The notes below the pieces were generated by a model that saw only the letters and a program-made list of their open reading frames with translations, was not told the DNA's origin and made no database searches. Source: Cymodocea nodosa (taxonomy: Eukaryota > Streptophyta > Magnoliopsida > Alismatales > Cymodoceaceae). From it: a stretch of 64,000 nucleotides of DNA. The number at the start of each line of letters is the position of its first letter. The first letter of the stretch is position 1. Shown piece after piece: positions 1-12,490 of this stretch. The position numbers and the translations under genes were made by a program. The stretch spans positions 21,426,001 through 21,490,000 of the forward strand of contig CM072337.1 in NCBI GenBank assembly GCA_036874045.1, in the 5' to 3' direction.

Positions 1-441
1 TTAGCAGCGGATACAATGTTGTGTCAAGGGACTAACAGGGGGACCTTTTTTTTCTGCAACGATGATGTGATTGATTTTGACGCCATTTTCGAATTTGCTT
101 GTTATTTTTCTTACCAGCTCATGCCATGGAGATGGCGTGAAGGTAATGAGGCAATAGTGGCAAATATGTTGACAGCAGCACCAACACAAACCATTGTGTT
201 CAAGGTGGTGGATCGTGGATGTGACAATGGCAATACAATGTTTGAGGCCACAAAGCCTATATTGCAACATGGGCTGAGTTACACATATATATTTACCATT
301 TGGAACCCAAAGTGGCACTGCACGAGCAATAGACCAGATGGGGTTCAAGGCAGGAATAAAATTAACAGACTACAATACTTAGCTGACATTTTGGAGATCT
401 ATCATTTGACAAAGCTTTCCCTTTTGTGCAGAGTAAAATGA
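1..441. other. Unassigned open frames at left edge
   Basis: Open frames exist on both strands: plus 16-441 (141 codons) and minus 1-348 (115 codons, stop at positions 1-3). Neither translation matches a family I recognise. The minus frame has a possible short GT-AG intron near its 3' end (a GTAAGA after the codons for WHEL and a TTGCAG before the lysine codons), so a last exon of a gene continuing outside the window is conceivable. No support beyond openness; could be non-coding. Confidence 0.15.
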
Positions 442-1377
442 CAATGGAAAAGTAAATTTTCTTGCTATTTTTACTCTTTGGAGTGTAGATTTATTTTGTC
501 ATCAAGCGATTAGCCATTAACCTTTGTTTATCAAAGATCTCAATCCATGTAAGTTTCTTCTTCCCTTATCTGTTAATTGAACATATGTTGTAACGTATAG
601 CTTACTCAAACACTGGCCAATAACTCATGGCCAAATGAAATAAGTATTGATTACCAGAAAGGTTGTCATTGGGAGGCATTTATGCAGTATAACATAATAT
701 GCAGAGGCTTAAATCTGTGTGATATTGACCCCAAGTTTCCATGGCTAGTGGAAATATGCATTTTTATAACATAACATGCAGAAGATTTCTATCAAGTCGA
801 TTTTGCTCTAAATGTGTGGCAAAAATTAATAGAAAATGTTCTTGCCTCTTTTTAACAACCCCCCCCCCCCCGGGCCCTACTCTCCTTCTCTACCTCGGCC
901 TTCCTTAACCTCCATTCCCTCATTCTCCCACCTCTAATTTTCACTTCACGTCTTCACCGACCTCCTCAGTGGACCATACAGTTTCCTCTTGATGCTTATA
1001 GAAAACTATTCTGAAGGTCATATTCAGCAGCTATTCAATATGTAAATGAAAATCGAGTAGAAATACAAGAAGACCTTGCAGCCATTTCCACCAAGAGGTT
1101 GAACGCCATAGTGACTCCAAGTGCAACTGATAGTAAGTGTGAGATCAAATAATGACAATTACAACGTACAGACCACAGCCAACCTAAATAGTTCCACAAG
1201 TTAGTGTGCTTATGTTCTCGTCCAATTTCTATTTATTTACATTCAAAATCTAAATAAGCATAATTTAATCGGGAACCACCCAAAAACTGTTGTTTCAGCT
1301 ATACAAAATCCGTACCTTGGCATTATGTTTCCAAGTATACTTCCTCGTAGTCATCAGTTTGATCAAGAGCAGCAGCT
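442..1377. other. Gene-free stretch with a poly-C tract
   Basis: No confident gene. A run of C followed by GGGCCC sits near 860-876, then a pyrimidine-rich stretch. Around 990-1130 the plus strand has a short protein-like frame (ending AAISTKRLNAIVTPS) preceded by CAG and followed by GTAAGT, but it is broken by a TGA near 1013. It may be a decayed exon. Confidence 0.3.
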
Positions 1378-1692
1378 TCAGCGAGGCTTCAATATGGATC
1401 TCTTGGATCTTCTCAATTCTTGAGTGGAAGCAATTGGAACTTCAGATGGTAAGGTACCATCCTCTTTTGCATTAACACCTTCTACTTTGAAACTTCTTAA
1501 TCTCTTCCTAATGTTGGATGGACCGCCACTACTAGGGGCTCTGTCATGAGTTTGAGCTGCTGCTTCTGCTTCAAGTTTACAGCTATTGACCTGTCCATCA
1601 GAAGGATTTAGATCATTTTCCTTTGCAGCAGCTTCTCCATTTCCACCTGGAATATCCCATCGAGTGCCACAGCCAGGACAAATCCTGGGGAC
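1378..1692 (-). CDS. NSE1: NSE1 exon 6 with stop
   Basis: Residues 236-339 and TGA at 1378-1380. Starts VPRICPGCGTRWDIPGG, giving the last zinc pair C240/C243, then a polar, Ala/Glu/Ser-rich tail with two basic clusters. Acceptor CTGTAG. Confidence 0.88.
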   Translation of the reverse strand, partial: VPRICPGCGTRWDIPGGNGEAAAKENDLNPSDGQVNSCKLEAEAAAQTHDRAPSSGGPSNIRKRLRSFKVEGVNAKEDGTLPSEVPIASTQELRRSKRSILKPR

Positions 1693-4600
1693 CTACAGTT
1701 ACATCAAGTAGTTCCCTATGAAAAACAGGCTTTCTTACCAAGAAAAGTAAAAGGCCATGTGCATTGAATGCTGACCTTTCTATTTGAAAATTTTTGCTTG
1801 AGACAATACCAATGAATTCGAACAGTGCAGTCTTCTTTGCTGCACAAATCAGCCTGTTGTGGTATAGAATAAGGACCTTTATCAACTAGTTAAGTAAAGC
1901 ATTGTCCATTTATGAAAACGGTAAACAAATGATTCAAAATAGCAAGTTGTGATGAATCAGCAACTACATTGATTCTACATGTATCATGCAATGATTTTTC
2001 TATATCTAGTTAGTAGCTGTACCATTTTAAAGGAGCAGAAACTTTTTCTATTCTTGATCGACTGTAGTCTTGGTTAGAAAGGCACATTTTGCTACATGAA
2101 TTCACGTGTTAACATCCTAGCATTTCAAATTATTTTACCATACTGTGAATATAATTTCAAATCTGTTGCATGCCCAATGATGACAAATTTTTACGTGGTG
2201 AACTTTTCATGCATAAGTTCTTCAACCTTGTGAAGCATGTTTTTGGCCGATTGGCTAATTAAATTTGTAAAATTCTGGACCACCTTGGTCATACCTATTG
2301 AAGCACCTGCCTAAGTGATGCCAAGGCACCATTACAAGAATACAGAAAGTAATAAAGATTGTTCTCAAGGCACTGAAGCACTTAAACATTGACTCTAGAA
2401 AAAGGAATATAACCCAATACCTGTATTGCAGCTTCACAGCAAACCTCGCAAGAAGGGACGTCATTACTACGGAACCAATTGCGAAGGTCAAGAAAAGATC
2501 TAATACCAAGTCCAATATTACCATTTGGTGTAAAGCATAACCATCCATCATCTATAAGGACTTGGAGTGTTCTTTCTTTTTGGGAAATGGTAAAACTCTT
2601 CAATACAGTTGGAATAAGAGCCTGGCTATCTTGTGAACTTGAACTATGATGAACCTGGGAAAAATAAATTTAATCACATGTTTCATCATTGTTTCTTCTG
2701 CTACACATACAGCTTTAAGTAAAACAGGTGTAGGAAAACTGTGATATTTGGGAATAGAATTTATGGAACTACAAGATACACACAAAAAATCCCATGACAT
2801 GATGATGATATTTTTTTAAAAAAAATTCTGGAAGCAAACGAAAGCATAATGCATAAGCATGGGAAAAGAACATTGATTTGAATAATTAACAAATTATGTA
2901 GCTATCCAACCTACAGGCAAGAAATTACCAACTATGTGTTAATATTTTACTTTGTGATGTTAAAAAACATGATGCAAGTAACACCAGCATGATCTGAATT
3001 CAAGAGAATAAATTCAAACCTAAGAATTACCAACCATACTAGATGAAATGAGCTATTTATATAATAGAAAGTATACAGAAAACAACAATTTTAATTCTCA
3101 ACGGAAAATCAAAAGCATTGACACAAAGATGGATGCATTTGTTGACAAGAAGTTTTTGTGATGAAATTACTTGGTATGTGATGATCATTTCCCTTTTGGC
3201 CATATCCAGCAAAGAAACAATTAATGATTTCATGAATAATGGAAAATCAGTGAGCTCAAACAAATGATTACTGCTTCCACAACAATGCCAACAGCACATA
3301 GATATTCTTGAATCTCCCACACTACTAAATTTCAAAATAGTTCCATTTTCCATGAAATGAAATTGATGGAAATGAGAGTTGACAATGATTCATAAAGGAC
3401 CAAAAAAAGGAATTTATGCAATGGAAGTTATGATGGCTGGCTTTATTGGAGAAAGGGCCATATACTGCAAATATACAAATAGGGAATAATGTGTCTATGT
3501 TTGTACCTGATTCTCCAACCTAATATTGAGAGCAGTCATATTGGATATGGATCCCTGAGCACTTGCATCTTGCATGATCGCTTCTATCTGAAATAAATGT
3601 GTTTAAAGTAATTGTGATTGAGTATAGAGTAAAATGACATAAGTTTGTTGAAGATGAAACAATGTGATCAAAATATGAACGACTAATAGAGATAGAGAAT
3701 TACAAATTTTTATTTTTGAATATTGAGGTATGAGTAACATTAAAGTGTTGTTTACCATCCTTCAACAATCAATCTCTAAATTTCTTACAACAAGATGGTA
3801 GTGTTTACTTCTTAACATGATATTTAGTTACAACATAGTTAACAGTTTACCATGTTTTACTTTAGTATATGGTTAAAATGTTAAGAAATGATCATGGTGA
3901 CATATGGTTAGCTGGTGCCACATTAAAGAAAGCACGGTCCAGCAAGTGGGTGATGTTTCAAACAGTGATACAGTTACTGTTGTACGTATTTGACATTGGT
4001 TGCTGTCCCCATTAGTAAATGATAAAATTGAAGATAAAATGGATAGATGCTGATTGGGGAATGGCTCCTAGATTAAAAATCAATTTATGGACTTCCATGG
4101 GATAATAAATAGAATGAACAGATGTCTAATGGAATGCAATAGATATTTATGCTTTCCCATAAATTGTTCTCCTCATCTAAAACTATATTTATAAACCTCT
4201 TTGAGAAAATAGATAAAAATTATAGCCTTACAATGTGAAGATGCGGGATTTTGTGATTTCCAATAGATTGCACTCCACGTCACATCTGCTTCTTTAACAT
4301 TTAATCTATCAAATTGCACAATCTTGTATCATTTTTTAGCTTTTGCCAATACATGCAAAAAAAGGCTGAAGATTGAGCATGCCTTACATAGGTAGCCACA
4401 AAATGAAGCCATAAGAGAGAGTTAAATGGCTAGCATTCTAGTAATACTTCCAGAATACAACTCAGTGCACTTTTTTATTATTGATATTACATGGAAATGG
4501 CAACCAAATTCTTTCATACGTGCATATGATAAAGCATTCTAAATTTTAAGTTTATAACCGATAGATCCTATCATTTTTAACATGGAAACAAATCACTGTC

Positions 4601-5373
4601 ACAACAACAGGTTTGGCTACTTGGAAACTTACAACAGCTTTGTAGAATGTGATCTGAGGACCAGAGTACTTCGAACCAAGTTTGGACTGTTCGTCTGCTA
4701 CGTTATTAACAATACCATAATAAATTTCACCGTCATACTGATTTCTGCATCCTCTTAGCTCGAACTGCACATAGGCCAGCTCCTTGTTTATCTTTAGAAG
4801 AAAATCATTAAACAATTGTCTGTGTGTGTCTACAAAAATCGTATAGAAGCAGGTCAATCTCCTTCATTGCACTTGGAAACTTGCTAGCTTAAATAAAACC
4901 AGCATTGATTGATTCATATTCATAGTGACGCCTAATCCAATGGGAAGGGGTAGATACCACTTCTCCAATAGGAAGGGGTAGACATCACTTCTTTATATGG
5001 GACAAAACTTAATATTTGGGAAAAGAAAAACACTTCAACCCACACAGGTTCGAAGGGAGACTAGGTACAATTTCAAATTGACCTTAGCACACATCGCCCA
5101 TGCGGCGAACGCGAAACTAGGTCAAACTTGATACCTGTCGCAACCGAATCCATTCTAATAAGGGTAAAACGACATTAAGAAAGTTAAATGATGGCAAAAA
5201 TGGAGTCTTTCCCCACAATATGGAACCCTGAAAAAACAAAAACTGCAGAAACGTGAACCTGGATTCTTGCCGCTGACGCCAAAGAAGATGGAATGGATTT
5301 CTTTCTCAGCCAGTGGCCCGCGGGAGAGCAAGGCCTGCACGAGCGTGTGGTGCATCCAGTTTATCTGTGCCAT
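1378..5373 (-). CDS. NSE1: SMC5/6 complex subunit NSE1, RING-like, complete gene of six exons
   Basis: NSE1 is a core subunit of the nuclear SMC5/6 complex; with NSE3 and NSE4 it forms the kleisin-associated subcomplex and carries a variant RING that supports ubiquitin ligase activity in DNA repair and chromosome maintenance (family knowledge). Six exons join in frame with GT-AG borders: 5259-5373, 4633-4829, 3507-3587, 2421-2654, 1776-1853, 1378-1692, giving 339 aa. The N terminus (MAQINWMHHTLVQALLSRGP) is the typical NSE1 winged-helix start. The ring-like zinc site is complete: C200-x2-C203, C213-x4-C218-x4-H223-x2-C226, C240-x2-C243, split over exons 4-6. A basic tail (NIRKRLRSFK and RRSKRS) could be a nuclear signal. 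The start ATG is at 5371-5373, just after a GC-richer leader, with no upstream ATG close by. It is divergent to the CID gene. Length fits plant NSE1. No breaks seen. Confidence 0.9.
1776..1853 (-). CDS. NSE1: NSE1 exon 5
   Basis: Residues 210-235 (ADLCSKEDCTVRIHWYC and onward), holding C213, C218, H223 and C226 of the zinc site. Acceptor ACAACAG; donor GTCAGC is weaker than the usual GTAAGT. Confidence 0.85.
2421..2654 (-). CDS. NSE1: NSE1 exon 4
   Basis: Residues 132-209. Contains the second winged-helix segment (ERTLQVLIDDGWL) and the first zinc pair, CEVC, at residues 200-203. Acceptor CCCAG, donor GTATTG. Confidence 0.9.
3507..3587 (-). CDS. NSE1: NSE1 exon 3
   Basis: Residues 105-131 (IEAIMQDASAQGSIS to LENQ). 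It is an 81-base exon between TTTCAG and GTACAA, phase 0 at both ends, so skipping it would keep the frame. Confidence 0.85.
4633..4829 (-). CDS. NSE1: NSE1 exon 2
   Basis: Residues 39-104, beginning THRQLFNDFLLKINKELAY after a TGTAG acceptor and ending ITFYKAV before GTAAGT. Winged-helix region. Confidence 0.9.
5259..5373 (-). CDS. NSE1: NSE1 exon 1
   Basis: Start codon to residue 38 plus one base. It ends CCAG before a GT donor; the split codon gives Asp39 when joined to exon 2. Encodes the N-terminal helix of the winged-helix region. Confidence 0.9.
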
Positions 5374-5480
5374 CTACGTAGAAACCCCAGCTCCTCCGGG
5401 TTTCGGAGTGGATGATCCGGGAGAAAGAGGAGTGACGGAGTGATCTGCGGTCGCGAGCGGAATGACGAGAATGGAGAGAA
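5374..5480 (-). promoter_or_regulatory. NSE1 5' leader and probable core promoter
   Basis: Directly upstream of the NSE1 ATG is a GC-richer block (about 5374-5470) with C/T-rich runs on the minus strand, as expected for a plant 5' UTR, followed by sharply AT-rich sequence. No clear TATA box was placed. Boundaries are estimates. Confidence 0.4.
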
Positions 5481-5539
5481 TATACGTACGGTTGAATAAT
5501 ATCTTTAAGTTGATTAAAAAATAAATTTATTGTCATAGG

Positions 5540-8500
5540 AAGAATTAAATCAACATTTTGAAATGTACAGATTTTAATATAATATATTCAAATCATTAAA
5601 AGAATATAAAAATGTGAATACCAACAATCTTATTTTTCCATCTATATCTACTCTATTTGCTAGTGTATCATCCACTACCATCTTCCGGTTAGACTTCAGC
5701 TTCGAATTTCATTAAAAGCAATGTTATTATAAACAACCTTCCATAAATGACTAATTTTGCATATAACCTCTTCATTCTCTTCCAAACTTACTTACTCCTC
5801 TCTTTACACCGGAGAGCGAACTTGAATTTACCATGCTTCGCATCATTTTTCAGGTTTTCTACTACCTTAACGCAATGGGCAAAAAATTTAGCATAAACAC
5901 GACTGGATATTGGGAGGAAAAAACGTTCTATTTTGGCATAAATACTTTTCAAAACGCTGGAAAATCACGCGTAGTCGAACTTTTTACTAATTATTCGGTT
6001 CTAAAACATAACTAAAAAATACTATTGAGAATTCGACAGATGGATGTCACGACAAACATGTTTGTGTACAATTTTATATGGAATCTGAAATATTGGTGTT
6101 TCTGTCGAACGTGACCAACTTAATATAATTAATATATTTTCATACATGGCGAAAAGGTAGGAAAAGATAAGAAATAAAAATTTAAGAAAGTTAAAAAAGA
6201 AATTATTTGTACACGAAAAGTTTTTTAAAAAATAAATTATATATCACAGAATGTCAAAAAAAAGTATAAGAAAAGGAAATTTTACGTAAGACACAAAATT
6301 TGTCAAATTTCATAACACATACAAGTACAGATATTGCCAAAAAAAAGAGTCATAATGATTTAAAATAATTCATAAATTTCATTTTTTCCACGTGGATATC
6401 ACGATATCTTCGTACATTTTATTAGTTAGTTCTTTCCTTTATTTTTGACTTATTCCAATAATAATATTTATTTCTAAATATACTTCTTTAAAACTCTTAC
6501 GTGATTTAGAATTTCAATTTTTGTTAATTTATCTTGAAAATTTTTAAGTAAATTTATTGTATTAATTTTATGAATAAAATTGTAAACAAATAAATATGCA
6601 AAGATAATTTTAAATTACATATAATTTCATAAAATTGCAAAATGATATTTCACGGTATACTTGATTATTAATATCTATAATTGTATAACATTGTCGTTAT
6701 GAATTTTCTATTTCTTTAATTTACAATCTCATTAGTAAAGTTTAATATTAATTTATTCACCCTTATATTTTAATTTATATAACTTCTTCCCATATCTAAT
6801 ATTCAATATATACCAGATAAATCAATTTTTGTAAGGTGAATGAATGCAACTTTTCTATAAAAACACGATAGTAAGTAAATCGAAACCAGAAGTTGAAAAT
6901 GCTACGGTGTCCTTGGAAATCTAAATAGTCACTTTACATTTTTAAAGGAAAAAGTAATAATTGGATATGTGAATCTCAAATGCAAAGAAGTCAGAACTAA
7001 ATGAACACAAACAAACTCACTTGATTTCTAAAATTTAAGTGGAAGCAACTCGAATAAAAAAATTGAATACTGGAATTTTGAGGAATCGACGCTCGCCAAT
7101 TTTTCTAATAACAAGGAAAACTCATATGAACAGATTAAAGCGATCAACCTCCAAATATCCTTTTCTTACTGCCTACTTTAACATCAACAACTATTTAAAT
7201 ATTTACCTCCTAATCTATCTGCTATAACTAAAAATAGGGACACCACTTTAGCATTGCTCGCAAAAACTCATCGTAACGTACCATTGCGTGGATCGCTGCA
7301 ATTTTTTAAAATTCACTTACTTTTCAATTTATACGTGAAATTTAAAATGTATTCGTATAAAATCTCTCTAATTGTTAAAACTTTTTACGATGTATAATTT
7401 TGTTGACTTTCTATGATATATGCAAACAGCTCTCTCTCTCTTTTTTTACTTTCCATTTGTAATATTTTTTTAACTTTCCATTACATACAAATAGTATGAT
7501 ATCCAAAAAAAGGTAAACCAAATGACTTCGCACGGAAATTCATTTTTGTAAAGTTGAAAATAAGAGTTTTCCGCTGAGCAAGAGAAGGAATATTCATGCA
7601 CTTTAAATATAAAACTTTTCATGCTATAATTATCAGATTTAAGTTGGTGAAGAATTGCCATGTCAATATATAATCTCTCTCTCATACAAGTTCGTGCGGA
7701 TTGGAAGGAGGAAGTACCATAAAAATGCAAAATTTACAAGTCTTGCTGGCTGATAACAATCTGCTCAAAGGAGCCAACAAAGCAATGAATTGGGTATTGT
7801 AAAAAAAGAAGAGGAACAAGTGTTTTTAAGGCTAAACTACAGACATGTTTTGCGAAATTTGCATAATTAAATGTACTAAATGCTATACAGTTCACAACAC
7901 AGGTAGGTTAATGACATCAAAATAGGCTTTAGGTCTTGATGATATTTTAAATTGAATAAGACATGAGAGAAGAAAACTCACGAAAGGAATTACAACACCA
8001 ATCGTATAAGCTGAAATAACGTTGAAGAGAACTGTGGTTGAAGTTCTAAATTAAGTTGAACGATAAACGAAAGCTTAAGATTTTATCATTTAGAAGGACT
8101 TTTTTGAATGGTGGGAAAGGTAAAAATGTTTTGAATTTTAGCCTTTTTTTTTTTTTTAAAGCATTTTGACGCACAAATGACCAAACTTTACAAAATGCAT
8201 TTCATTTATTAACCTTCCATTAAGCGGAAACTATTCCACGTTGGATGTACACGAGTATAAATAAAAGGGAGTTGCATGTAGTCAGGTCTTAATGTGAATA
8301 CCAATAATCCTGATAATTTGAACCTAATGTGTAGTCAGGTATTTTTAGATTTAAATTCTGAGATACAAACTCTTCTTTATGTACCAAAAGTATCCGACGA
8401 AGTTCGTAAAAGATGAAAGTGAATTTGATTTCACGTAGAATCACAAAAAGTTACGACATTAGCATTTAAATGTAACTAACGCGTTTATGCAATTTTGTGA

Positions 8501-8800
8501 AAAGGGAAAAAGAAAGTCTTACAGATATGGTTAAAGTTAACATAAAAAATTAGAACGGCGAAGAAAACAATTAGAAGAAATCACTAGCGCAAGCGCATCA
8601 CTCAACTTCAACTTGTTAGATCTGAGTAACTTAGATTAAAGCAACGAAGATATCACAAAATGTTAAAATGCAACATCAATTTCTTTCCGTATCAAGGTAA
8701 ACGAGGGCTGAGTGGTTAAAGTTTTATATGCAATGACGTTGTATTGTTTAGGGAAATTTTTATTTGGTTGTGACGAATGTTAATAGATAATATCATGTTT
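5540..8800. other. AT-rich intergenic spacer between divergent genes
   Basis: About 3.3 kb of very AT-rich sequence separating the NSE1 and CID gene leaders. Open frames here are short and show no protein family. No terminal repeats or transposon domains were recognised. It must contain the promoters of both genes; I could not place elements within it. Confidence 0.6.
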
Positions 8801-8819
8801 GTTTCGTACATCGGATTTG

Positions 8820-9099
8820 TGACTTTATCGTGAGAAACGTTAATAGACGACCGTCGGGAAAAACGAAAGAAAAAATCTCCGCGAGAGCGCACACAGAGAA
8901 CTTCACCTCTCTACTCTCTCTCTCTCTCTCTCTCGAATTTGATCCATCTCTTCTAGGGTTTTCACCATTGCTTCCCAGTTCGAAGGAGAGCTCTTGGGCA
9001 TCCGTCATCTACTCATCCGATTTCTTCTCCCGTGGGCTTCTCCGTTCCTCCACGGGCACAGATTACGTGCCAGCGAATGATGTGCCCTGAGAAAATCGG
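8820..9099 (+). promoter_or_regulatory. Promoter-proximal region and 5' UTR exon of the CID gene
   Basis: GC-richer than its flanks. It contains a CT dinucleotide run at about 8914-8934, typical of plant leaders near the start site, followed by TAGGGTTT (about 8953), the reverse complement of the telo-box AAACCCTA. A donor GTGAATATC at 9100 pairs with the acceptor TTTCTCAACAG before 12381, making a spliced 5' UTR. Tandem ATG codons near 9076 could start a short upstream ORF. The transcription start is estimated at about 8880-8900. Confidence 0.55.
8914..8934 (+). repeat. (CT)n microsatellite in 5' leader
   Basis: Uninterrupted CT run of about ten units directly in the predicted 5' UTR of the CID gene. 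Confidence 0.8.
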
Positions 9100-12000
9100 G
9101 TGAATATCTTGCTGCCTTTCCCCTTTACATTCAAATTTCCGTTATTTGGATTCTTCCCGTGCTTGTATGGAATTGTTTTTGTTTGGATTCGCTTTCTGGT
9201 TAGTGTCTTCGCTAAATGATTCGGGACCTAGTTAATGCTATTCATTTCCTCCTGCGGAAAAATGTTCCGTTTTCTTTGTTTTGGGGGCTATCCACTTTAT
9301 GTTCTGAGGCTTAAAGAATAAATTCGATATTCTATTTAGGGGGACCGAGTGCAAAAAGCTATTTAGTTACTTAGGTAAATAAGACGTTGATTTGGGGAAT
9401 AAGGTCACTTATACAGTTGAAGATAAGGAGCCCAATCACTGTTAAAGTCACAGGAATGAGGTAAAATCTCATAAATAAAATGGTATGAACGCTAAGGAAA
9501 CTTAATGGGGCCGTTTTTTTCACATTTTTCATTGATTATGTTGTATTCTGAAGTCATAAATGCTTTATGTCGTTCTCCCCACCGGACCAAAATTCATGTT
9601 GTGTTTAAATTCCGGAAAAATCCTTTAATTTAAAAAGATTTCTAATTGAAATGCACTCTTGATTTCCCCTAATGGTGTATTGGTTTCCATATGAAGAAGG
9701 AAATTTATGGAAGACAGACTAGTTGGCTTTTTGCTTCTTACTTGGTTGTGATTGTGAGTTGTAAGGTGAGAAATGATTTTTTTCTGGGTTTTTGCTTGTG
9801 CTTCGTAGTAACTGTTGCATCAAGTCATAGTCAAAATTTCTGCATCTGGGTATGTTGAAGCTCTGGTCCTTTTCGCACAAACGGGAATAAATCAAAATAT
9901 GTTGTGGTAAGTAAAAATCATATTAGCTTTATGAGAATTAAATGGGTCTCATGGTAAACCTGTGCTGATGACGCACAAAGTGAAAAGAAATCAAAATGGA
10001 AAAAGGAATTTTACTGTCAGATTTGTATGAAAACATATTTAAGAAACACATTTAAGATATTCATATATGTGTGTATCATATCTCCTGATTGCTATTACTT
10101 GATCCTTTGTATCTCCCAGAAACACAGTTGTGCCCTCTTCCTTGGCCTCTACTTAAGGTAACCATGATTGACTGATTAGAAGGTATGGACGGTGATGCTA
10201 TTAAAATTTCAAGAACAGGAGAAAATGTTTATCTAAGGGATGATACACTATCACTGTCAAGAATCCGTCCATAAATCAGAGAGACAATCTTTGGTTTGAG
10301 TGCAGTGAGGAATTTTTACATTGCAAGTTCTTTTTGATACTCTTGTAGTTGCTGAAAATTTGTTAGAAGTGACTGATAGACTTCAAGTTCATGGACCAGG
10401 GAATGTAGTGAAGCAAACAATTCTTTGGCTATCCTTACAGTAATGTGAAAAGCTCCTGGTAGATTTCTACAATACAATAAATATTTTTCTCATGTCTATA
10501 TGCTCTCTTTAGGGAATCCTAGATCTTCTTTGTAGGGGAGAGCACAATGATGGAGGTTTTATTATGCTTCAAGTATGACTCAAAATTATTGGGTTCAAAT
10601 GTGATAATTTTGCTATTCAGTTTGATTGATGCGTTGTTGAGACGTTGTAGACTGTTATCTGGAACATGTAGGGTGGTGGTGGTGGTCATTTTTTTGCTTA
10701 TCAGTCTAAATATGTCCAACAGTGATGAGATCTGTTGATGATAATGTGAGAAAATCAACTGGAATAGGCAGGCAGGCAGTTAGGTGCACATGTGGGGGGG
10801 CCCTTGCCCTAAAAAATCAACCCAGGAAGTGGTAGACTCAAGAAATAATTTGCGTAGGCATTAGCAGTGCAGCTGGGGTCTCCCCTTTTCTGCTGGAAGT
10901 GGGATAGGTGCTAAAGGCCCCTGTCAATTACTGTGGTGGATGCCCTGGGAGCTGGCAGCAGCAGTGGAGGCCTTCTGGGGGGATGGTAGTAACTGGAGAG
11001 GCCTGTTTAGGTGTTGGTGGTGGCTGCAAAGGGTCCATGGGGGGCTGGCACTGGCAGCCGGTCCTTCATAGGCTGGTGGCTGCTGCTGGAAGGCCCTTTC
11101 AGGTCTTGTGGTGGTGGTGGCCTAGGAAGATGAGGAGACTGTTGGAGGTGGTTAAATGGTGGAGAGGTGGTAGCTCTTGTTGGTGGGTGATAAATGTTTA
11201 GAGTGTTGCTTTGGTACCATAGTAGATGTGGTGAAAATGAACTTACTAAACCCTAGGGTCAATGAACACCCAACTACCTGTTTAACACTTTTTGTAGCCC
11301 TTTTTGTGATACTTATTAATCAATGAAAATCACCTATTCCTGCTCAAAAAATTTAGATTCTTACAAAGTGGCTTGTCTTTGAGTGAATTAACCCTCAAAC
11401 TAGACAACTGTTTATTGAAAGTTGTAGGTTTTGTGAAACTAAGATAATCTTATCATCTTTTTATCAACTATTGTTTTCCCAAGTTGCAAACTTTTATATT
11501 TGAAGAATTGTGTGCATGCCTAATTCTCAATGGAGTGTTTTCATTTTTAAAGCATATTTGGCCTAGTCTTTACATTCTGTATACAAGAGGATGTTGCTGG
11601 TGCAATATAAATCTAATGCTGAAGATGGTTACTTGACAAAAAACAGAAAACAATGAAATCTAATTTTTGTGTTAGTAAGCTGCCAATGTCCATATCATTT
11701 TGTGGCTAACATTAGATTTTTTGAAATTGGGAAATTAACTTTCAATTTCATTGTAATTTGGTTTTTTATTTTAAAATGAAATATAAATCACTTATTTATT
11801 TGGGAAAAGGGGTATGCATATGCATACCAAGAATTTAGATGCTTACCAAAGGATACTGCTATCTCTCATAATGCCAAAAAGCTGATTGGATATGATTATT
11901 TAAGGCCTATTCTGACAGGATCCTTACAAGATAGTACCTGGAATCCATCTAATAATAATGGCATCTTTTTCTAATGTGCCTTTTATCATTGTACTAAGTG

Positions 12001-12380
12001 TATTGCCCTTCAAGTCTCCATTGATGACATTGATGCACCCAATCATCACTGCAATAAATCTAATGGAAGATAATCTGGATTCTGGAATTAGGTTCCTATG
12101 AAATTATTCAGTGGAGTTTCTTGACTTATCATCAACTATCAGTGAAAGCCACAAAAACCTCTCTTATAGAACATTTTGCATTTTTTTAAACTAAGAAAAT
12201 ACATACTATTCTTTTTTATCTTAAATTCATTGAACCTCTGCAAGTCTGCTTACTTTCATGTGTGTGATGGTCTGTCATATTTAGAATTTACTTGTGTATT
12301 ATATAATGTATATTAATGTTGCATACTCTTTATTAATGTAGATGCCTGGAGCCAGCTTACATGTTTGCTTTTCTCAACAG
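9100..12380 (+). other. 5' UTR intron of the CID gene (about 3.3 kb)
   Basis: Lies between the leader donor and the acceptor before the first coding exon. Mostly AT-rich unique-looking sequence, with a G-rich block at about 10860-11210 rich in GGTGGTGG and CTGGCAGCAG words. That block is followed by a stretch ending near 11350 that looks like a transposon tail but was not assigned. No coding exon found. Confidence 0.5.
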
Positions 12381-12490
12381 GATTGCTTTGTTTGAATAAG
12401 AATATCAGTGCAGGATGAACCATTCATTCAGTAGTCAGACACTTACTGACAAGTTGTCAAAGCTCAATAGCACACAGCAAAGCATAGAGT
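12381..12490 (+). CDS. CID gene first coding exon
   Basis: Acceptor TCTCAACAG before 12381; ATG at 12415-12417. Encodes residues 1-25 plus one base (T), reading to QQSIE. The T pairs with CA at the next acceptor to give Ser26, restoring the family order SIE-S-L-S-K-W-C. Bases 12381-12414 are 5' UTR. Confidence 0.88.

Noticed and set aside
62..130. Possible short GT-AG intron in the minus frame at the left edge
   Set aside because: Signals fit, but the flanking translation is not recognisable, so a gene model would be guesswork.
858..876. Run of C then GGGCCC as a possible regulatory or G-quadruplex site
   Set aside because: A single homopolymer without the four spaced G-runs needed; could also be a sequencing or assembly artefact.
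8830..9090. Open frame overlapping the CID gene leader on both strands
   Set aside because: It lies in the promoter/5' UTR, is low-complexity (Ser/Leu from the CT run) and has no family resemblance; the real start is at 12415.
10908..11201. Trp/Gly-rich open frame in the 5' UTR intron
   Set aside because: Produced by a G-rich repetitive stretch; the composition is not that of a real protein and there are no splice signals in frame.
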